The notes under the pieces are model-generated. The model saw only the letters and a program-made list of their open reading frames with translations, was not told the origin of the DNA and ran no database searches. From contig JACMZG010001914.1 of assembly GCA_018340805.1 (NCBI GenBank), positions 49,024,218 through 49,088,217 of the forward strand: a stretch of DNA of 64,000 bases. Direction: 5' to 3'. Below, in pieces: positions 1-11,424 of the stretch. The DNA is from Microvelia longipes (Eukaryota > Arthropoda > Insecta > Hemiptera > Veliidae). Each line of letters starts with the position of its first letter. Position 1 is the first letter of the stretch. The position numbers were made by a program, and so were the translations under genes.

Positions 1-262
1 CGCTCCAATTCGTTGGAGCGCCAACAAATGGCGCGTCAACGAATTGCCTGCACTTTAATTTTCTCGCGTGATTTCTCTTAAAATTCATAGACGCTCCAAG
101 TCGTTCGAGCTCCATTTCAAGTGGAGCTCCAACGATATGGAGCGCCAAAGAATGGCGCTCTAACGACTTGGAGCTTCTATGAAATCACGCGAGAAAATGT
201 AAGTGCAGGCAATTCGTTGGTGCGCCATTCATTGGCGCTCCATATCGTTGGAGCGCCAACGA
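1..262. repeat. Foldback hairpin cluster, cut by the window edge
   Basis: Two arms run inverted: about 1-105 pairs with about 162-262, and both contain TTTTCTCGCGTGATTTC or its complement. Inside and outside the arms lie short self-complementary words such as GGCGCCAAAGAATGGCGCTC and AGCTCCATTTCAAGTGGAGCT-type hairpins. The left end is missing, so the full size is unknown. The short ORF across 121-309 is only a reading of the hairpin words. Confidence 0.8.
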
Positions 263-504
263 ATGGCACCCGGACTGAAGTCTCTTCTTTTTCGTTACAA
301 CAATTATAAACAAGAATTGTATCCTTATTGATAAAAATTATTTATACTTATGAATAGGTAAAAAGCCTAGATATATTAGCGATTAAACGCTCTTTTTTAA
401 TCGCACCTCGAGAGCCCTAAAAGACTATTCTAGCCTCTTAATGTGTTGAAATATGGTATGGTTTATCTAGTAATATAATCTCTATGCTCCAGTGTACCAC
501 ATCT
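263..504. other. Unannotated AT-rich spacer
   Basis: No gene or repeat recognised. Confidence 0.5.
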
Positions 505-2085
505 GAGATATTATTACTAGAGGGGCCCTATAGGTTAAATTTTGAAACATGGAAAAAGTAACCTGACCACCTTCGACTATAAATATAAGCTAAAAATACA
601 ATCAAATTGTCAGTACAAAATTACAATAGCTTATATAGTACAATGTTAAAAATTAAAATCATAACACACTATGTGCGGGAAACCGGAATAAATTTATTAA
701 TTATAACCTTGACTTACTACTGAAGGAGGTTTCAATGAGGTTACACAGAGCCCCTGAGAGCCCCCAAAAGGTGTTTCAGGTTTCTTAATGTTTTTAGATA
801 GGCTATGCCCCCTCTAGTATATTTTTTTTTTTTTTTTTTATAAACATATCCTTTATTTACAAAATATTTTTCGTACATTATTATTTTTTATTATAATTTA
901 TAAGGATTATCTCTCTACAGAAGGATACTTACGTATCCTTGTGTCGTAGAAGAGAGGTATTTTGTACTGCAGTACTTAGAATTACAATTTATTTATTTTA
1001 ACGTCTTTTATAATTATTTATTTTCTTAAAATATACTTAAATTTTCCTTATTATCTAATGTTCTTTTTTTATATTATTAATTATATCTTATCTAATCTGT
1101 TATTATTTATCCCTATTTATGTTTTGTTGTGTCAGTTATATGATAAGTTTTTGTCCGTCTTCAAGTTGTTTTTTAAGTAAAATATGTCTAATTTTATTCT
1201 TAAAAGTATTTCTTTTATCAGTCTGCTTAATGTCGTGAGGTAAGTCATTCCAAAGTAAAGTTGTCTGGTATAACCACTGTCTTTGTGCTGTTGTAGTCTT
1301 ATACTGAGGAAGTCTATAAAGTTGGTTAGTCTGTGCTCTAGTATTAATGCTATCGTGATGAATAAGTCTTAGAGAATGTTTTCCGTCATATCTCTCTATG
1401 GTTAGTGGTACTTTAACCTTGTTAGGGACACTCGAGAATTAGCCTTTGCCCGTTTGCCATCTCATTTATGTCTTTGAACATAGAGGTATACTAGAGGGTG
1501 GCATATAATAATAATAATAATAATAATGATGATGCCCGTTTAGAGCCATGCGGCTCATCAGGGATAACCCCTGCGGGAACCACCTCGGGTGGTAGTAGCA
1601 ACCGTTACGCTCAAAGTGTACTCTAAAGCTGGCGATAAATTATCTAAACAATAATCTTCTATAAACTGAGAGCGTAACCTGGGATGCGAACCCCAGACCT
1701 CCGTGGGTGTCAAAGGTCAGTGTAACGACTAACGCCTTAACGACCTCGGCCACGGAGGCGGCATAGAGGGTGGCATAGCGTATCTCAATACGTTAAGAGG
1801 CCTTAAACATCGTTATGGGGCTCTGTGTAACCTCATTGAAACCTCTTCCAAGAGTAAGTTAAGGTTATTATGAATCAATTAATTTCGTCTTCCCACACAT
1901 AGTTTGAGTCTTGAATTGTATTTTAATCGTTTTACTATATAAGTTATTGTTATTTTGTACTGATTATTTAATTATATTTATAAGCTAAGTTGGTCGGGTT
2001 CCTTTTAGCGAATTTCCTTTGAAAATTCGCCTATTTCAATGTTCCAAAATTTAACCTATAGGGCATCTCTAGTAATCATATCTCT
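505..2085. mobile_element. Non-autonomous TIR/foldback element, copy 1
   Basis: The outer ends are inverted: CTAGAGGGGCCCTATAGG near 518 answers CCTATAGGGCATCTCTAG near 2055. An inner pair is also inverted: GGTTTCAATGAGGTTACACA near 730 and TGTGTAACCTCATTGAAACC near 1823. The terminal motif (AGAGATATTA-TA-AGGGGGCATAGCCTATCTCAATACATT) recurs at 4241-5455 and 9241-9475, which defines a family. No transposase is present. A SINE has jumped into the middle. Exact ends are uncertain, and this could be two related elements in tandem. Confidence 0.6.
1506..1763 (-). mobile_element. tRNA-derived SINE, complete, with 14-bp target duplication
   Basis: Read on the minus strand, the head starts at 1763 with a tRNA-like region. 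It has an A-box-like GTGGCCGAGG-GTTAAGGCG and a B-box-like GGGTTCGCATCCC, which resembles a Ser/Leu-type tRNA with a long variable arm. A unique body follows, then a conserved GATGAGCCGCATGGCTC stretch, and the tail is an (ATT)n run at 1506-1533. TAGAGGGTGGCATA flanks it at 1492-1505 and 1764-1777, a clear target-site duplication. It should be transcribed by RNA polymerase III from the internal boxes; it codes for no protein. The LINE partner that mobilises it is not in the window. Confidence 0.85.
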
Positions 2086-2628
2086 GTCTTTAAATATTGA
2101 TATCTTCCGCTCCTTTATGTTTCACGATACTGTGAAGCCAATTGGACTAAACGTCAAATATATTACTTTTTATTGACTTCAGTATTTTAATTAAAAACTT
2201 TCAAATAAATAAAGATTTTAAAGCATTGGTAATAATTTGTTCACAACTAGGGTTCGTCTGCGAGTACCGGTTCTTTGTTTCCAATGTTCCTTTAGGTTTT
2301 TTTTTAAGAAAACAATACCTTCAGGCACATTCTTTATAAAATAAAAAAACTTAAAAACTAGGTCCAGTTAGAGAAATGTGTACACAATTAAATTAAACTT
2401 ATACGATTCTTTAAAGGTCGATCAGTATCGTTAAATTTTCAAATATTGCTGTTTTCAAATTAATATATTATAAGTATGCATGTGACGTCACAAACTTACT
2501 GGTTTAACGAATAAAACTAAAATAAGGACTGAAGAGTAAGATTAGGGTGTCATTCAATAATATAAGTTGAGAATAACATGTATGAGAATAAGTTTGAATT
2601 ATTCTACGATTACATAAATGCCTGTCAT
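2086..2628. other. Unannotated AT-rich stretch
   Basis: No ORF of note and no repeat recognised. Confidence 0.5.
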
Positions 2629-2629
2629 T

Positions 2630-2850
2630 TCTGATATACGCAAAGAAATCGGGTACGGGGTTCCTCCCAACTTTTTCTCGTCACGTCGGATTCGCTTCGC
2701 TCGTCCACAGAATACTGAAATCACTGAATTTATTCTGCAACATGTCTTTGGACACGTTTCGCTCGTCCACAGTTACTTAATACATTCGTTTTATTCATAA
2801 CGCTCACCCATCTAAGCACTGACCACGCCCGATGCTGCGTCAAAATTCAT
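2630..2850 (-). mobile_element. SINE with 5S rRNA-like head (SINE3-like), copy 1
   Basis: On the minus strand 2840-2801 reads GCAGCATCGGGCGTGGTCAG followed by TGCTTAGATGGGTGAGCG. This matches the box A / intermediate element / box C segment of 5S rRNA. The body that follows has the word GGACGAGCGAAGCGAATCC and the tail ends near CCCCGTACCCGATTT. The same order is found at 12613-12745, 40905-41110 and 62713-62940, so it is a dispersed family rather than a 5S gene. Only the promoter part of 5S is recognisable. Confidence 0.7.
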
Positions 2851-2990
2851 AGTTATACTTGTAGTAAAACAAAACTTACTATACTTAAGTTCTAGGGTGA
2901 GCGTGAGCATAAATGGATTTCACCTCCAAGAAAAGAAAGATAAAGTCTTTCGACAGAAAACTTTCTTTGTTTACAAATTACGCAAAACGC

Positions 2991-3018
2991 TTTCGGCCTA
3001 ACAAGAGGCCATCATCAG
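2991..3018 (-). other. Hammerhead-like core motif 1
   Basis: On the minus strand: CTGATGA, then a stem GGCC...GGCC, then GAAA. This is the arrangement of hammerhead ribozymes in Penelope-like elements. An extra T sits between CTGATGA and the stem, and I see no convincing stem III with a cleavage triplet. It is probably a relic. Confidence 0.5.
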
Positions 3019-3089
3019 TGCCGTTAACAAAAATAAAATTAATTGCGAGTAAGAACTACACCCAACTAACTCTTTATGTTTAAAACCAG

Positions 3090-3215
3090 CCCTTTTCATT
3101 AGACATAGAGACTTTGTTAAAACCACTTAGACGGTCTTAAAATACCTGAAACGGGTATTTCACTCTACTTCCCGGTTTTAGATTTTTCGCAAACACAATA
3201 CTTTTATATACCTAC
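3090..3215 (-). repeat. Dispersed repeat family L, copy 1
   Basis: The minus strand carries the family words TATA-GGTATATAAAAG, AAAACCGGGA, CCCGTTTCAGGT and a 'TTTTAAGACC-GTGGTTTT' end. The family recurs near 11.4, 20.3, 24.6, 28.8, 43.8, 44.2 and 45.0 kb. No protein or terminal repeat identifies its class. Confidence 0.55.
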
Positions 3216-3924
3216 GGTATATGAATAAATAAATAGTAATATTTATAATATAAAATATAATATATTTAAAAATATATAAATAAATCGTAGATGAATCAAA
3301 GTATAGTATTTAAGGATGTGTTATTCATCTTAAACATTACGTAAAACAAAATATACAAACTATGAGTTGTGAGTACCAAAGTATAAAATTGCAAGTATAA
3401 TTGTTTCACCAATTTCGCTTTAAACGAAGGAAAGTTAGAAACGGAGTAAAAAGCAAGTGAATAGCGTGATAGAGCATCGCTTTGCCAATAATATGTAGCA
3501 ATGTCAATAAAATCAAATTAATGGCTAACCTGCATTTCATCGCGTCGTTTTTTAACCTTATCAAGTCAGTGTTACCTGTAAGTAACCTTTATTTTATACT
3601 AGACGTAAAGTACTTCTAAGTGGACTACTTGACATTTGAAGTATGAACTTTAATCCAAAACTTTTCATCACCTTTTCCAAACGATTTTTTTTTAGCCAAA
3701 GCACCGCTATTTTTATGGAGTAAGTGTTAGATTTTTTAAATCATACTTATTTAGGATAAAGTTTTTTTAAAAAAAGAAAATAAATATAAAGATCATTTTT
3801 TTTATTAAACTAAAACACTAAATAATAGTTATTCAGTTTTAAGGAGGTCACGGCTTAACCATTTTCTTAGCACCTAAAAACTAATTCCCCCATCACCTGG
3901 TACTAGCACTTGACGAAAAAACTA
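3216..3924. other. AT-rich stretch, nothing recognised
   Basis: Low-complexity A/T sequence with no coding or repeat signature that I can name. Confidence 0.5.
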
Positions 3925-4042
3925 AGGCCCGTATTCCAAGACATTTTCCTAACATAACCAGACATAAGCCTAACATTTTCCTTAAGGGCTCCTTAAGAAA
4001 ATGTTAGGTTTAGGTAAGGAAAATGTCTTTGAACACGGGCCT
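3925..4042. mobile_element. Palindromic MITE, about 118 bp
   Basis: The element is almost entirely one inverted repeat. It opens AGGCCCGTATTCCAAGACAT and closes with the complement, ATGTCTTTGAACACGGGCCT. The inner arms carry CCTAACATTTTCCTTAAG and its complement. The centre is near 3988. It is flanked by TA-rich bases; no clear target duplication is separable. Confidence 0.75.
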
Positions 4043-4240
4043 AAATCTATTACATACTTTCAGATGCCCTAACAAATTCTACAAAATAGTTGTAGACCTA
4101 CGAAAATAAATAATAGTAATACTTTAGAGAAATAGGTTCAAATTAATTAAAAAATAAAGGCCTTTAGCCACATGAGCGCTCAGTAGCGTATGCGCCACGA
4201 GCTGACCTGTAGACACTTTGCTACCATATTGTCCTGTTGC

Positions 4241-4492
4241 CATAGAGATTAGACCATAGAGACCAGTGGCGTAGCCAGGGGGGCTGAGGGGGCTTCAGCC
4301 CCCCCGAAATTTTTACATAACCTAAACCCGCAATAAATATGTGAAAAAATTAAACCTATAAAAAATATATAAAAATAATAAATTAAATAACATATATTTT
4401 TAACAATAAACTTAATATAATTATCATAATATATAAAAAAATATACAATGAAATTGGAAGATATAAAAATAATTTGAAAACATAGACAATAT

Positions 4493-4542
<50 letters not shown>

Positions 4543-5455
4543 TATATATATATTACATATACAATTTTCAACATTCAGCCCCTCCCGAAATTAAATCCTG
4601 GCTATGCCACTGATAGAGACTAGAGTGTGCATATCCTAATCTCAATACATAGAGAGGCCTGAAACATCTTTCTAAGGCTCTTTGCAACCTTATTGAAACC
4701 ATTTGGGTTTAAACCCTTAGGTAAAAACCCTTGTACTAATTATTAATATTTGTTACATCCATACAGGTTAGCCTGTTTATGCTTCCTATTACATCTGGAT
4801 TATAATTATCATTTATGTATGGTAAACTTATTTTATGTAAGTCTCAACCAACTTAAATAAAGTACCGTCAGCTGCATAGAATCAATTTTAAGCATAGAAC
4901 AGTTGCATTTTTCTTGAAACATTGTCTGCATATTCTTCTAACCACTTTGCATTTAATTATTTCTTTGTGCTCTATCATTATTAATTAAAGTACAGTTTTA
5001 GTTCTCATATTTTAATTATGTTTTTCCTGTTATCGTCAAGATAGTTTAGTAAACAAGATAATTGCCTTGTTAATCTTTGTAATCAAATCAAATAATTTTA
5101 TCCAGGGGAAAAAAGTGGTTAATTAATGTAAAAAAGGTAGTGAGTATAATAAAAAAAGATAAAAATAAAAAAAAATAAAGTAAATAAATAAAAAAATTGA
5201 AGAAATCAAATAAATAAAGAATACGTATTTATACCATTTGACACCACATTCTAGCACATAACACCTTTGGTTTTATTAATATATTCAAATACAAAACTGT
5301 ACAGAAGCACACAACAAATTATTTATTATAACCTTAACTATTTTTTAGAGGAGGTTTCAATTAGGTTATGCTGAGAGCCCCGATAAGATGTGTCAAGACA
5401 TTCAATGTACTGAGATAGGCAATGCCTCCTCTACTAATTTATCTCTCTGCATAGG
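4241..5455. mobile_element. Non-autonomous TIR element, copy 2, split by a hAT MITE
   Basis: Left-end sequence (CCATAGAGAT near 4240, then CTAATCTCAATACATAGAGA near 4640) is answered by inverted right-end sequence near 5335-5455, including GGTTTCAATTAGGTTATGC and ATGCCTCCTCTACTAAT. Both ends match the family seen at 505-2085 and 9241-9475. The left end is interrupted by the 349-bp hAT MITE. The middle is AT-rich and non-coding. Confidence 0.6.
4264..4612. mobile_element. hAT-type MITE with 8-bp target duplication
   Basis: Terminal inverted repeats begin CAGTGGCGTAGCCAGG (4264) and end CCTGGCTATGCCACTG (4612). The exact 8-bp duplication ATAGAGAC flanks it at 4256-4263 and 4613-4620. An 8-bp duplication with CAGTGG ends is typical of the hAT superfamily. 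There is no transposase; the interior is AT-rich with a TA microsatellite (4498-4555), so it must have been mobilised in trans. A C/G-run hairpin lies at 4280-4307. Confidence 0.9.
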
Positions 5456-5879
5456 AATGAATAGAAGGTTGTTGTTTGGTTATCTCAAGTATGGTTTATT
5501 CCGGTCATACGTCTGACAATAAGAGTCATTTGTTTAAGTAATAAGTAGGAGTTACTTACTCACAGGCTTTCCTCTTAACTTTTGTCTATATCATTTATTG
5601 AACCCATTTGATCTAGTCTGCTCATTTGAACCACGTTATTAGTTCGCTAAATTATACGATTAAGGAGGTATGACGTCACATCGTTAATTTTTTCTTGAGC
5701 AAAACTGCATTTGCGTCAGTTCTATTACTCAGCGATTTTTTCATCAGAAAAAAATACTTATGAGCTAGTTCTCACGACTCAATTCATTGATTGGCAATTA
5801 ATTAATTAGACAATTCTTTGTCTGACTCAATTCATTTTTGAAATTTTATTTAATACACATGCTGTGTGAATTTTTAAAA

Positions 5880-5896
5880 TATACATACATACATAC

Positions 5897-5942
<46 letters not shown>
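5880..5942. repeat. CATA/TA microsatellite
   Basis: A short (ATAC)n run passes into a (TA)n run. Confidence 0.95.
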
Positions 5943-5946
<4 letters not shown>

Positions 5947-7522
5947 ATAAAGCAATAAACATTTCAGGTCCACCAACATCATAAATAATTTGCAAACATG
6001 GTCCTAGACCTTTGAGACCAGAAGAAAAATATTTTAAACAAAATCTATTAATATGTCAAACAATATCTTGTGTATAATTTCTTGAACATAGTAATATTGT
6101 ACATACATTTCTTATAATTTAATGCAGGTTGTGCTCTAATCTATTTTTTTTTATTTTACCAAGAGTAGCAACAATATTACCTTTTTTAGGTAATAGTTTC
6201 CGAACTAATAATGTTAAATTTAAAACTTGCTGGAGTTTACTTACTTGAAATTTAAGAACTAAGAAGGGAGCCTTTTTAAAATTTAGAACTATGTCCTCTT
6301 AATTTAAAAGGTTTTATTGTTGGTGCCTACGAAATATTCCAAACGGTGTATACTTTCCTTCCTTACTGGACTGTCGAAGGCATGTGTCGAAATTAGTATT
6401 TTTAGTTTTCAATATTACATTAAAACATACGTACATATTATTTTTTGTAAATAATACGCGCCAAATTCTGGAGGGGGAGAAGGGCTGATGTGCCGAGGCA
6501 GCGTATTGGTTGGTAGTCTAAATGCCCCTAAAAAAAGTAAAATGTTTTTTTTTTTTTTACTAAATCTATTTAGTTTATAATATTTTCTGGATACACTTCT
6601 CTTAATATCATATCTCACGTCAGATCTATACACATTCAGTTTGTTTATTTGTTAATTGCTTTCGTCCTTTTAATTTGAAAATTAAAAATAATGAGTAACC
6701 ATGTCAAAAATGTGTCATTGAAAGATTTGTGGCGTTTTACACAAAAATCCCTTATGGTCATTTAAGGAGGGAATTGAATAAATATGGCCCTTTTCCAGGT
6801 ACAAACTCTAACTGTACAAGCCCTGTCAAACTGTCAGTTTGTATGACGTAGGACAAACCTAAATGAAAAAGGACTAACTACCTAGCAAAGGAAACGAAAT
6901 CCCCCTTCAGTCTGTAACAAGACATAAATAGAAACTATTAAAAATCATTTTAAATACTTAACTAAAATAATATTTAAACATTTAATTTAAAACAAGCTGC
7001 TGAAATTAGGTACCACTTGAAAATCAGAATTGCGTTTAAACTAGTTTATTTTATAATTTAAATTATTTCAATTATAAATTACTAATTTAATTTGCATGAT
7101 TCTACATAATTTTTATATTTTTTTTTTTTTTTTTAAATCAATTAATTTATTCTGTGGCCAACTTGGTAATATACCATTATAGTAGTAGAACTAGAATACT
7201 AGTAAATTTTTAAAAGAAAACTAATATCATCTTTGTATTTTCTCTTTGAGAAATGGCTTAAACTCTATTTTTTACTTAAAGTTAGCTTACCTGATTTATG
7301 TGTCTTTATTTTTATGTGTGCTGATTGATGTACTTGTGGCAGTCAAGTTTTTTGATTATGTATAAACTTTGCCACATTTTATTTATGTAATTGCTACAAA
7401 AGAATAAATTTTTTTCATTTCATTTTTCAACTAAACATTTAAAACCAGGACTTCTCTTTAATTATCCGTTTTAGGTGTTTTAAAAGCTTAAAAAGGTTGT
7501 ATTTACCGCAAAGTTGAAGAAG
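5943..7522. other. 1.6 kb AT-rich, no gene recognised
   Basis: The longest open frame (72 codons, minus, near 6415-6633) has low-complexity composition and no family resemblance. No terminal repeats found. Confidence 0.5.
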
Positions 7523-7615
7523 CAATCGAAGAATCAGCTACGTCGATACTTGCTGTTGACAAAATATGATAATCTTAGGAAAAAACTTGATAAACGGTAG
7601 CTGATTCTTCGATTG
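7523..7615. repeat. Inverted repeat hairpin, 19-bp arms
   Basis: CAATCGAAGAATCAGCTAC at 7523 is answered exactly by GTAGCTGATTCTTCGATTG ending at 7615. The loop is about 55 bp. It may be a small MITE end pair or a transcribed hairpin. Confidence 0.75.
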
Positions 7616-8109
7616 TTTTAACAGCTCCTGAGTAGACTTGAAACATGATTTTGAGAAAATATTTGTCTCCAATTTTTTAAAAATATGAAATGCCTGCCTT
7701 TTAAGACTGTTTCTTATAGGGCTTAATTTTGTGCCATGTTTTGCTCGAATCAGTTCAAGTGTTTGACCCGTATCCTACCCAAATTTAAAGAATACACATG
7801 ACATCAACTTTCTCCGATTTTTTGGGATCTTGAGGTGCTGAAACGTGAACATTTCATAAAAAAGTGGGTTTCACGTATTTTTAAATGCTTCCCCTGCTTT
7901 TATATAAGATAGGAAAGTAAAAGAAGAAGATAATATTTAAGAAGTTATCTGAAAGTTATTTTCTTCAGAATCAGCTTTACTTGTAAAAATAAAAAAACGA
8001 AACATCTGTTTTAGTCTGAAAAGATAAACAAATCTGAATCTAATAATAGATGCTGTTTTAAAAAACATTTTCTCTGCCTTTCAAAACAAACAATTAAAAC
8101 CATTTCGTA
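7616..8109. other. AT-rich stretch, nothing recognised
   Basis: No coding or repeat signature seen. Confidence 0.5.
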
Positions 8110-8155
8110 ATACGATGCTCTACAAAACTAAAATCAGTTTTGTAGAGCATTGTAT
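8110..8155. repeat. Near-perfect palindrome next to a hammerhead-like motif
   Basis: Arms of 19 bp (GATGCTCTACAAAAC and GTTTTGTAGAGCATT, extended) with an 8-base loop. It ends 27 bp before the CTGAAGA motif at 8182. Confidence 0.8.
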
Positions 8156-8181
8156 GTGAGCATCCATGATGTCCTACATCC

Positions 8182-8211
8182 CTGAAGATGCCTCCCACAC
8201 TGGAAGCGAAA
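8182..8211 (+). other. Hammerhead-like core motif 2 (CTGAAGA variant)
   Basis: CTGAAGA, an imperfect stem (GCCTCC...GGAAGC), then GAAACGTC. Same layout as the other copies, with A for T at the fifth motif base. It is likely part of a Penelope-like element remnant reaching to about 8270. A related piece with ACATTGACGGGGTCATCACC lies near 11305. Confidence 0.45.
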
Positions 8212-8350
8212 CGTCGGAGTCTTCATCTACATTGACGCGGTCACCACCGAAAGACTTATATATTATATTTCCTAAACTCAGTCCTCAGTCCATTGCGTTA
8301 TACTTTTTAAAAAGAAAATTCGTAAAAGACAGAACAATACTTTTATTCAT

Positions 8351-8724
8351 TTAAAATTTAGCTCTCACGTAGTCCTGTAAATTTAGCTCTCACGTAGTCC
8401 TGTAAATTTAGCTCTAACGTAGTCCTGTAAATTTAGCTCTAACGCAGTCCTGTAAATTTAGCTCTCACGTAGTCCTGTAAATTTAGCTCTTACGTAGTCC
8501 TGTAAATTTAGCTCTTACGTAGTCCTGTAAATTTAGCTCTAACGTAGGTAAATTTAGCGTAGTTCCTGTAAATTTAGTAACGTAGTCCTGTAAATTTAGC
8601 TCTCACGTAGTCCTATAAATTTAGCTTCCTGTAAATTTAGCCCTTAACGTAGTCCTGTAAATTTAGGCAATCCTGTAAATTTAGCTCTCACGTAGTCCTG
8701 TAAATTTAGCTCTTACGTAGTCCT
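8351..8724. repeat. Minisatellite, 25-bp unit, about 15 copies
   Basis: The unit is GTAAATTTAGCTCTCACGTA plus GTCCT. Copies vary at one position (CTCTCAC/CTCTAAC/CTCTTAC) and some near 8545-8660 are shortened. Confidence 0.95.
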
Positions 8725-9234
8725 ATATAATACCAATAAATGTGTTAAGTTTCTTCTCATTATTAGCTTATAGTTTTATCGAATGATTTATAGACGTTTT
8801 TTAAAAAAATGTTAACACTCGATAAATAATTTTATTTATTAGTTATTAACTTTTTATTTATGTATTGAATAATTCTTACTGAATATCCTAAGGAATAATT
8901 GTCCTACCTTTTTTTTATTGTTATAATAATTTTCACCTGGAATTGTAAATCCTGCAGGGATGGATTTAAAATTCCCAATATAGACATCTAGTATTGATAA
9001 AATACTATCCAGTGTTGAAATATATGTTTGCTAAGGTGGGTAGCAAAGTGGACTCCACGGCAAAGCAGCGGGTGGGGGAGAGAAGTGGAGTTTTAATCCC
9101 TAGAGAATAAAGAGACAGGTGTTTCCCTGTTTCAATTCATTTATTATTAAATTGTCCTTTCCCTTTTTGATTCAGATTAATGATTCAATATAGGTTGAAA
9201 AATCCGTGCAAGTTTTCAAACCATAAAAAATTAA
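8725..9234. other. Non-coding stretch, nothing recognised
   Basis: AT-rich; no repeat family assigned. Confidence 0.5.
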
Positions 9235-9240
9235 TGGTAT

Positions 9241-9475
9241 CCATAGAGATATATTATTAAAGGGGGCGTAGCCTATCTCAATACATTTACTACGTACACA
9301 CAGTGTATTTAACAGGTGATCGTATTCCATACGCATTTAATACGGTAAGGTTCTTGCACCTTTTTTGTTTAGTCGATCGAGTGAGATTACGTGATAACTG
9401 ATCCCGCCAAAACATCGCGTTCAACCGATTCAAACTTCAACCGATATGCCCCCTCTTGTAATAATATCTCTCTGG
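9241..9475. mobile_element. Short MITE of the AGAGATATTA/GGGGGC family, copy 3
   Basis: Inverted ends: AGAGATATATTATTAAAGGG near 9245 and CCCTCTTGTAATAATATCTC near 9451. TGGTATCCA occurs directly at 9235-9243 and 9476-9484. It is either a 9-bp target duplication or, if CCA belongs to the repeat, a 6-bp one. This is the smallest complete member and best defines the family ends. Confidence 0.75.
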
Positions 9476-9484
9476 TGGTATCCA

Positions 9485-10489
9485 GTTGTAATATGGGAGG
9501 GGTGGTAGTAACTACCAGACAAGTACAAGGCCACGTTGTTGGACCCTTTTTGCCAGCTCTCTAAGATAGTGTTCTATTCCATTTAATTTCAAGTGTAGGT
9601 ATATTTCATCTAATCTAGTTAGAAGAGCTGTGAATTTCTATGGTTTGTCTCATTCTTTTTCAAGCAATCATACATATTTTCACTGACTCATATAGTGTAG
9701 TAAAAACTGGGAACAACGCGTGCCCTCGCTGTTAAACCCCCAAATCTCCATACACTTTAAACTAAAGCAGACACACTATAGTATTATAATGAATCTACAA
9801 TGAGGGTCTTAAATTTAGCCTATACCCAGTTTCATTTAGGGTAAGGGGATCTTTAACGAGTACCTGACAGCGCACAGGTTCGAGACCACCGGCTTTCGTC
9901 CCTTCTGAAGGAAGTGGTACGCAGAATTTTTATTCCTCTCATAAAAATGGTGGTATCCAACTATAGATAAATAAATATATTTTATTTGTATATTTACCTA
10001 AATGAATTAATTAACTTTGTAAAACATGGTGAATTTGAATTATGACACTACATGGTAATTTGAATTATGACACTACAAGGTAATTTGGAATTTTATTGCT
10101 GCGGGAAATAGTTTATTGGCGAGCTAATCAATAAACAAGTTTCAGCTGGTTTTTTTAATGATTCTTCTTTATCTTCTTAAACTTTTATTTATTATACTTT
10201 ATTTATTTATTTAGCTATACACTACTGCCTAAACATGAAAGTTAATATCTTTTCTACCCAAGTAGTTTTTTCGATACGACGAATCCTGAGCAAAACCTTA
10301 CATTGATTTCGTAATGGAATATATATATTCGTAAATGGAATCAGACTATGGAATTGATTGAATCTCAACTCAGGTTTAAGGATACAGCGCTTATTCTACT
10401 AAAAATACTATATTTCTAATTCAAGTTTTGTCCCAGGGTCCAGAATTCTGGGCTACTTCTCTAGTTTTATTACCATAAAAAGGGTCGCT
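9485..10489. other. 1 kb without a recognised gene
   Basis: Contains a weak B-box-like AGGTTCGAGACC near 9877 with no matching A box. A 25-bp phrase (GGTAATTTGAATTATGACAC) is repeated at about 10033-10080. Otherwise unremarkable. Confidence 0.45.
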
Positions 10490-10662
10490 TTAGGGACTTG
10501 CAGCCTATTAGGGTCAATACCCTACTCTGCAGGAAACATTCTGGGTAGATTGCATCTGCTACGATCAAAGGTTCTAAATAATGTTGGCCAAATCTATTTA
10601 TAAAAATATACAATTCATATGAAATAAAATCTTAGCTCAGGATGCGAACCCCAAACCTCCGG
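10490..10662 (-). mobile_element. tRNA-derived SINE, degenerate copy
   Basis: On the minus strand a B-box-like GGGGTTCGCATCCTGAGC region precedes body words shared with the SINE at 58820-59048, including AGATTTGGCCAAC and CCCTGATAGG-like 3' sequence. The A-box end is eroded. Confidence 0.6.
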
Positions 10663-11424
10663 TATTATTGTCTTAAGCTAAGTTAATGTAGAAAATGAAG
10701 ACGATCTCTTGACTTAGTCAAAGCACTTCCTTATTAGAATAATCAAAAATTAACGCTTGTATAAATTTTAGCTTCAAGACAGCGTAATTATAGAAACAAT
10801 TAAGCTTAGAAAGCCGAGGGGAATAACAAGCTTAGAGTTAGGGGGACAAGGAAGTCGTGTGCTTAGATAGACTCAGCTGCGATTTCACTTGACATCCAGA
10901 TAATTTATCTGGGCTCACTCGGCTAAATTATGACTCTATTCCCCCTGCAATGTGGTAACCTTTTTTTTAATTTATTGCTTCAACTAAATGAAATAAATAT
11001 TAATTAAAATATATTAAATTAATCCAAGAATGAATAATTATTGGATTGCTTTTAATTATAGAGAAAGTTGTATGTTTGCTAGAATATTTTCGTATGAGGT
11101 TGGAAGAGGTAAAGGTCTACAAATTTTCCATTTCATTTTAGGGTCAATGGTGAATGAATTTATGACGGAAATTTATTGTCGCGGAGTTGATCGAGTATTT
11201 TTTTACGAGAATTCATGAGAGCATGCTTTGGTTTTGATACTAAAATAAAAACTAAATGAAGATTTAGGTCTTCCGGTGCTGACTACGTCAATGTGGATCA
11301 TATTTACATTGACGGGGTCATCACCTGATGACAAGGCCTTAACTTTCATAGCACTCATATTGGAAGCCATCTCAGTTAATTAAAAGCAAACTGAATTCCT
11401 TCCGCGAGCTAAAATTACGACATT
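10663..11424. other. Non-coding stretch with a Penelope-like scrap
   Basis: Near 11280-11340 the inverted words CGTCAATGT and ACATTGACG flank a CTGATGA without a following GAAA. This resembles the segment downstream of the motif at 8182. The rest is unrecognised. Confidence 0.4.

Noticed and set aside
1690..1763. A tRNA gene on the minus strand
   Set aside because: The tRNA-like part cannot form a proper acceptor stem and is followed by a SINE body and tail with target duplications.
2801..2840. A 5S rRNA gene
   Set aside because: Only the internal promoter part matches, and the same body and tail follow in several copies, so it is a SINE head.
9870..9935. Possible tRNA/SINE B box (GGTTCGAGACC)
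   Set aside because: No A box at the right distance and no second copy.
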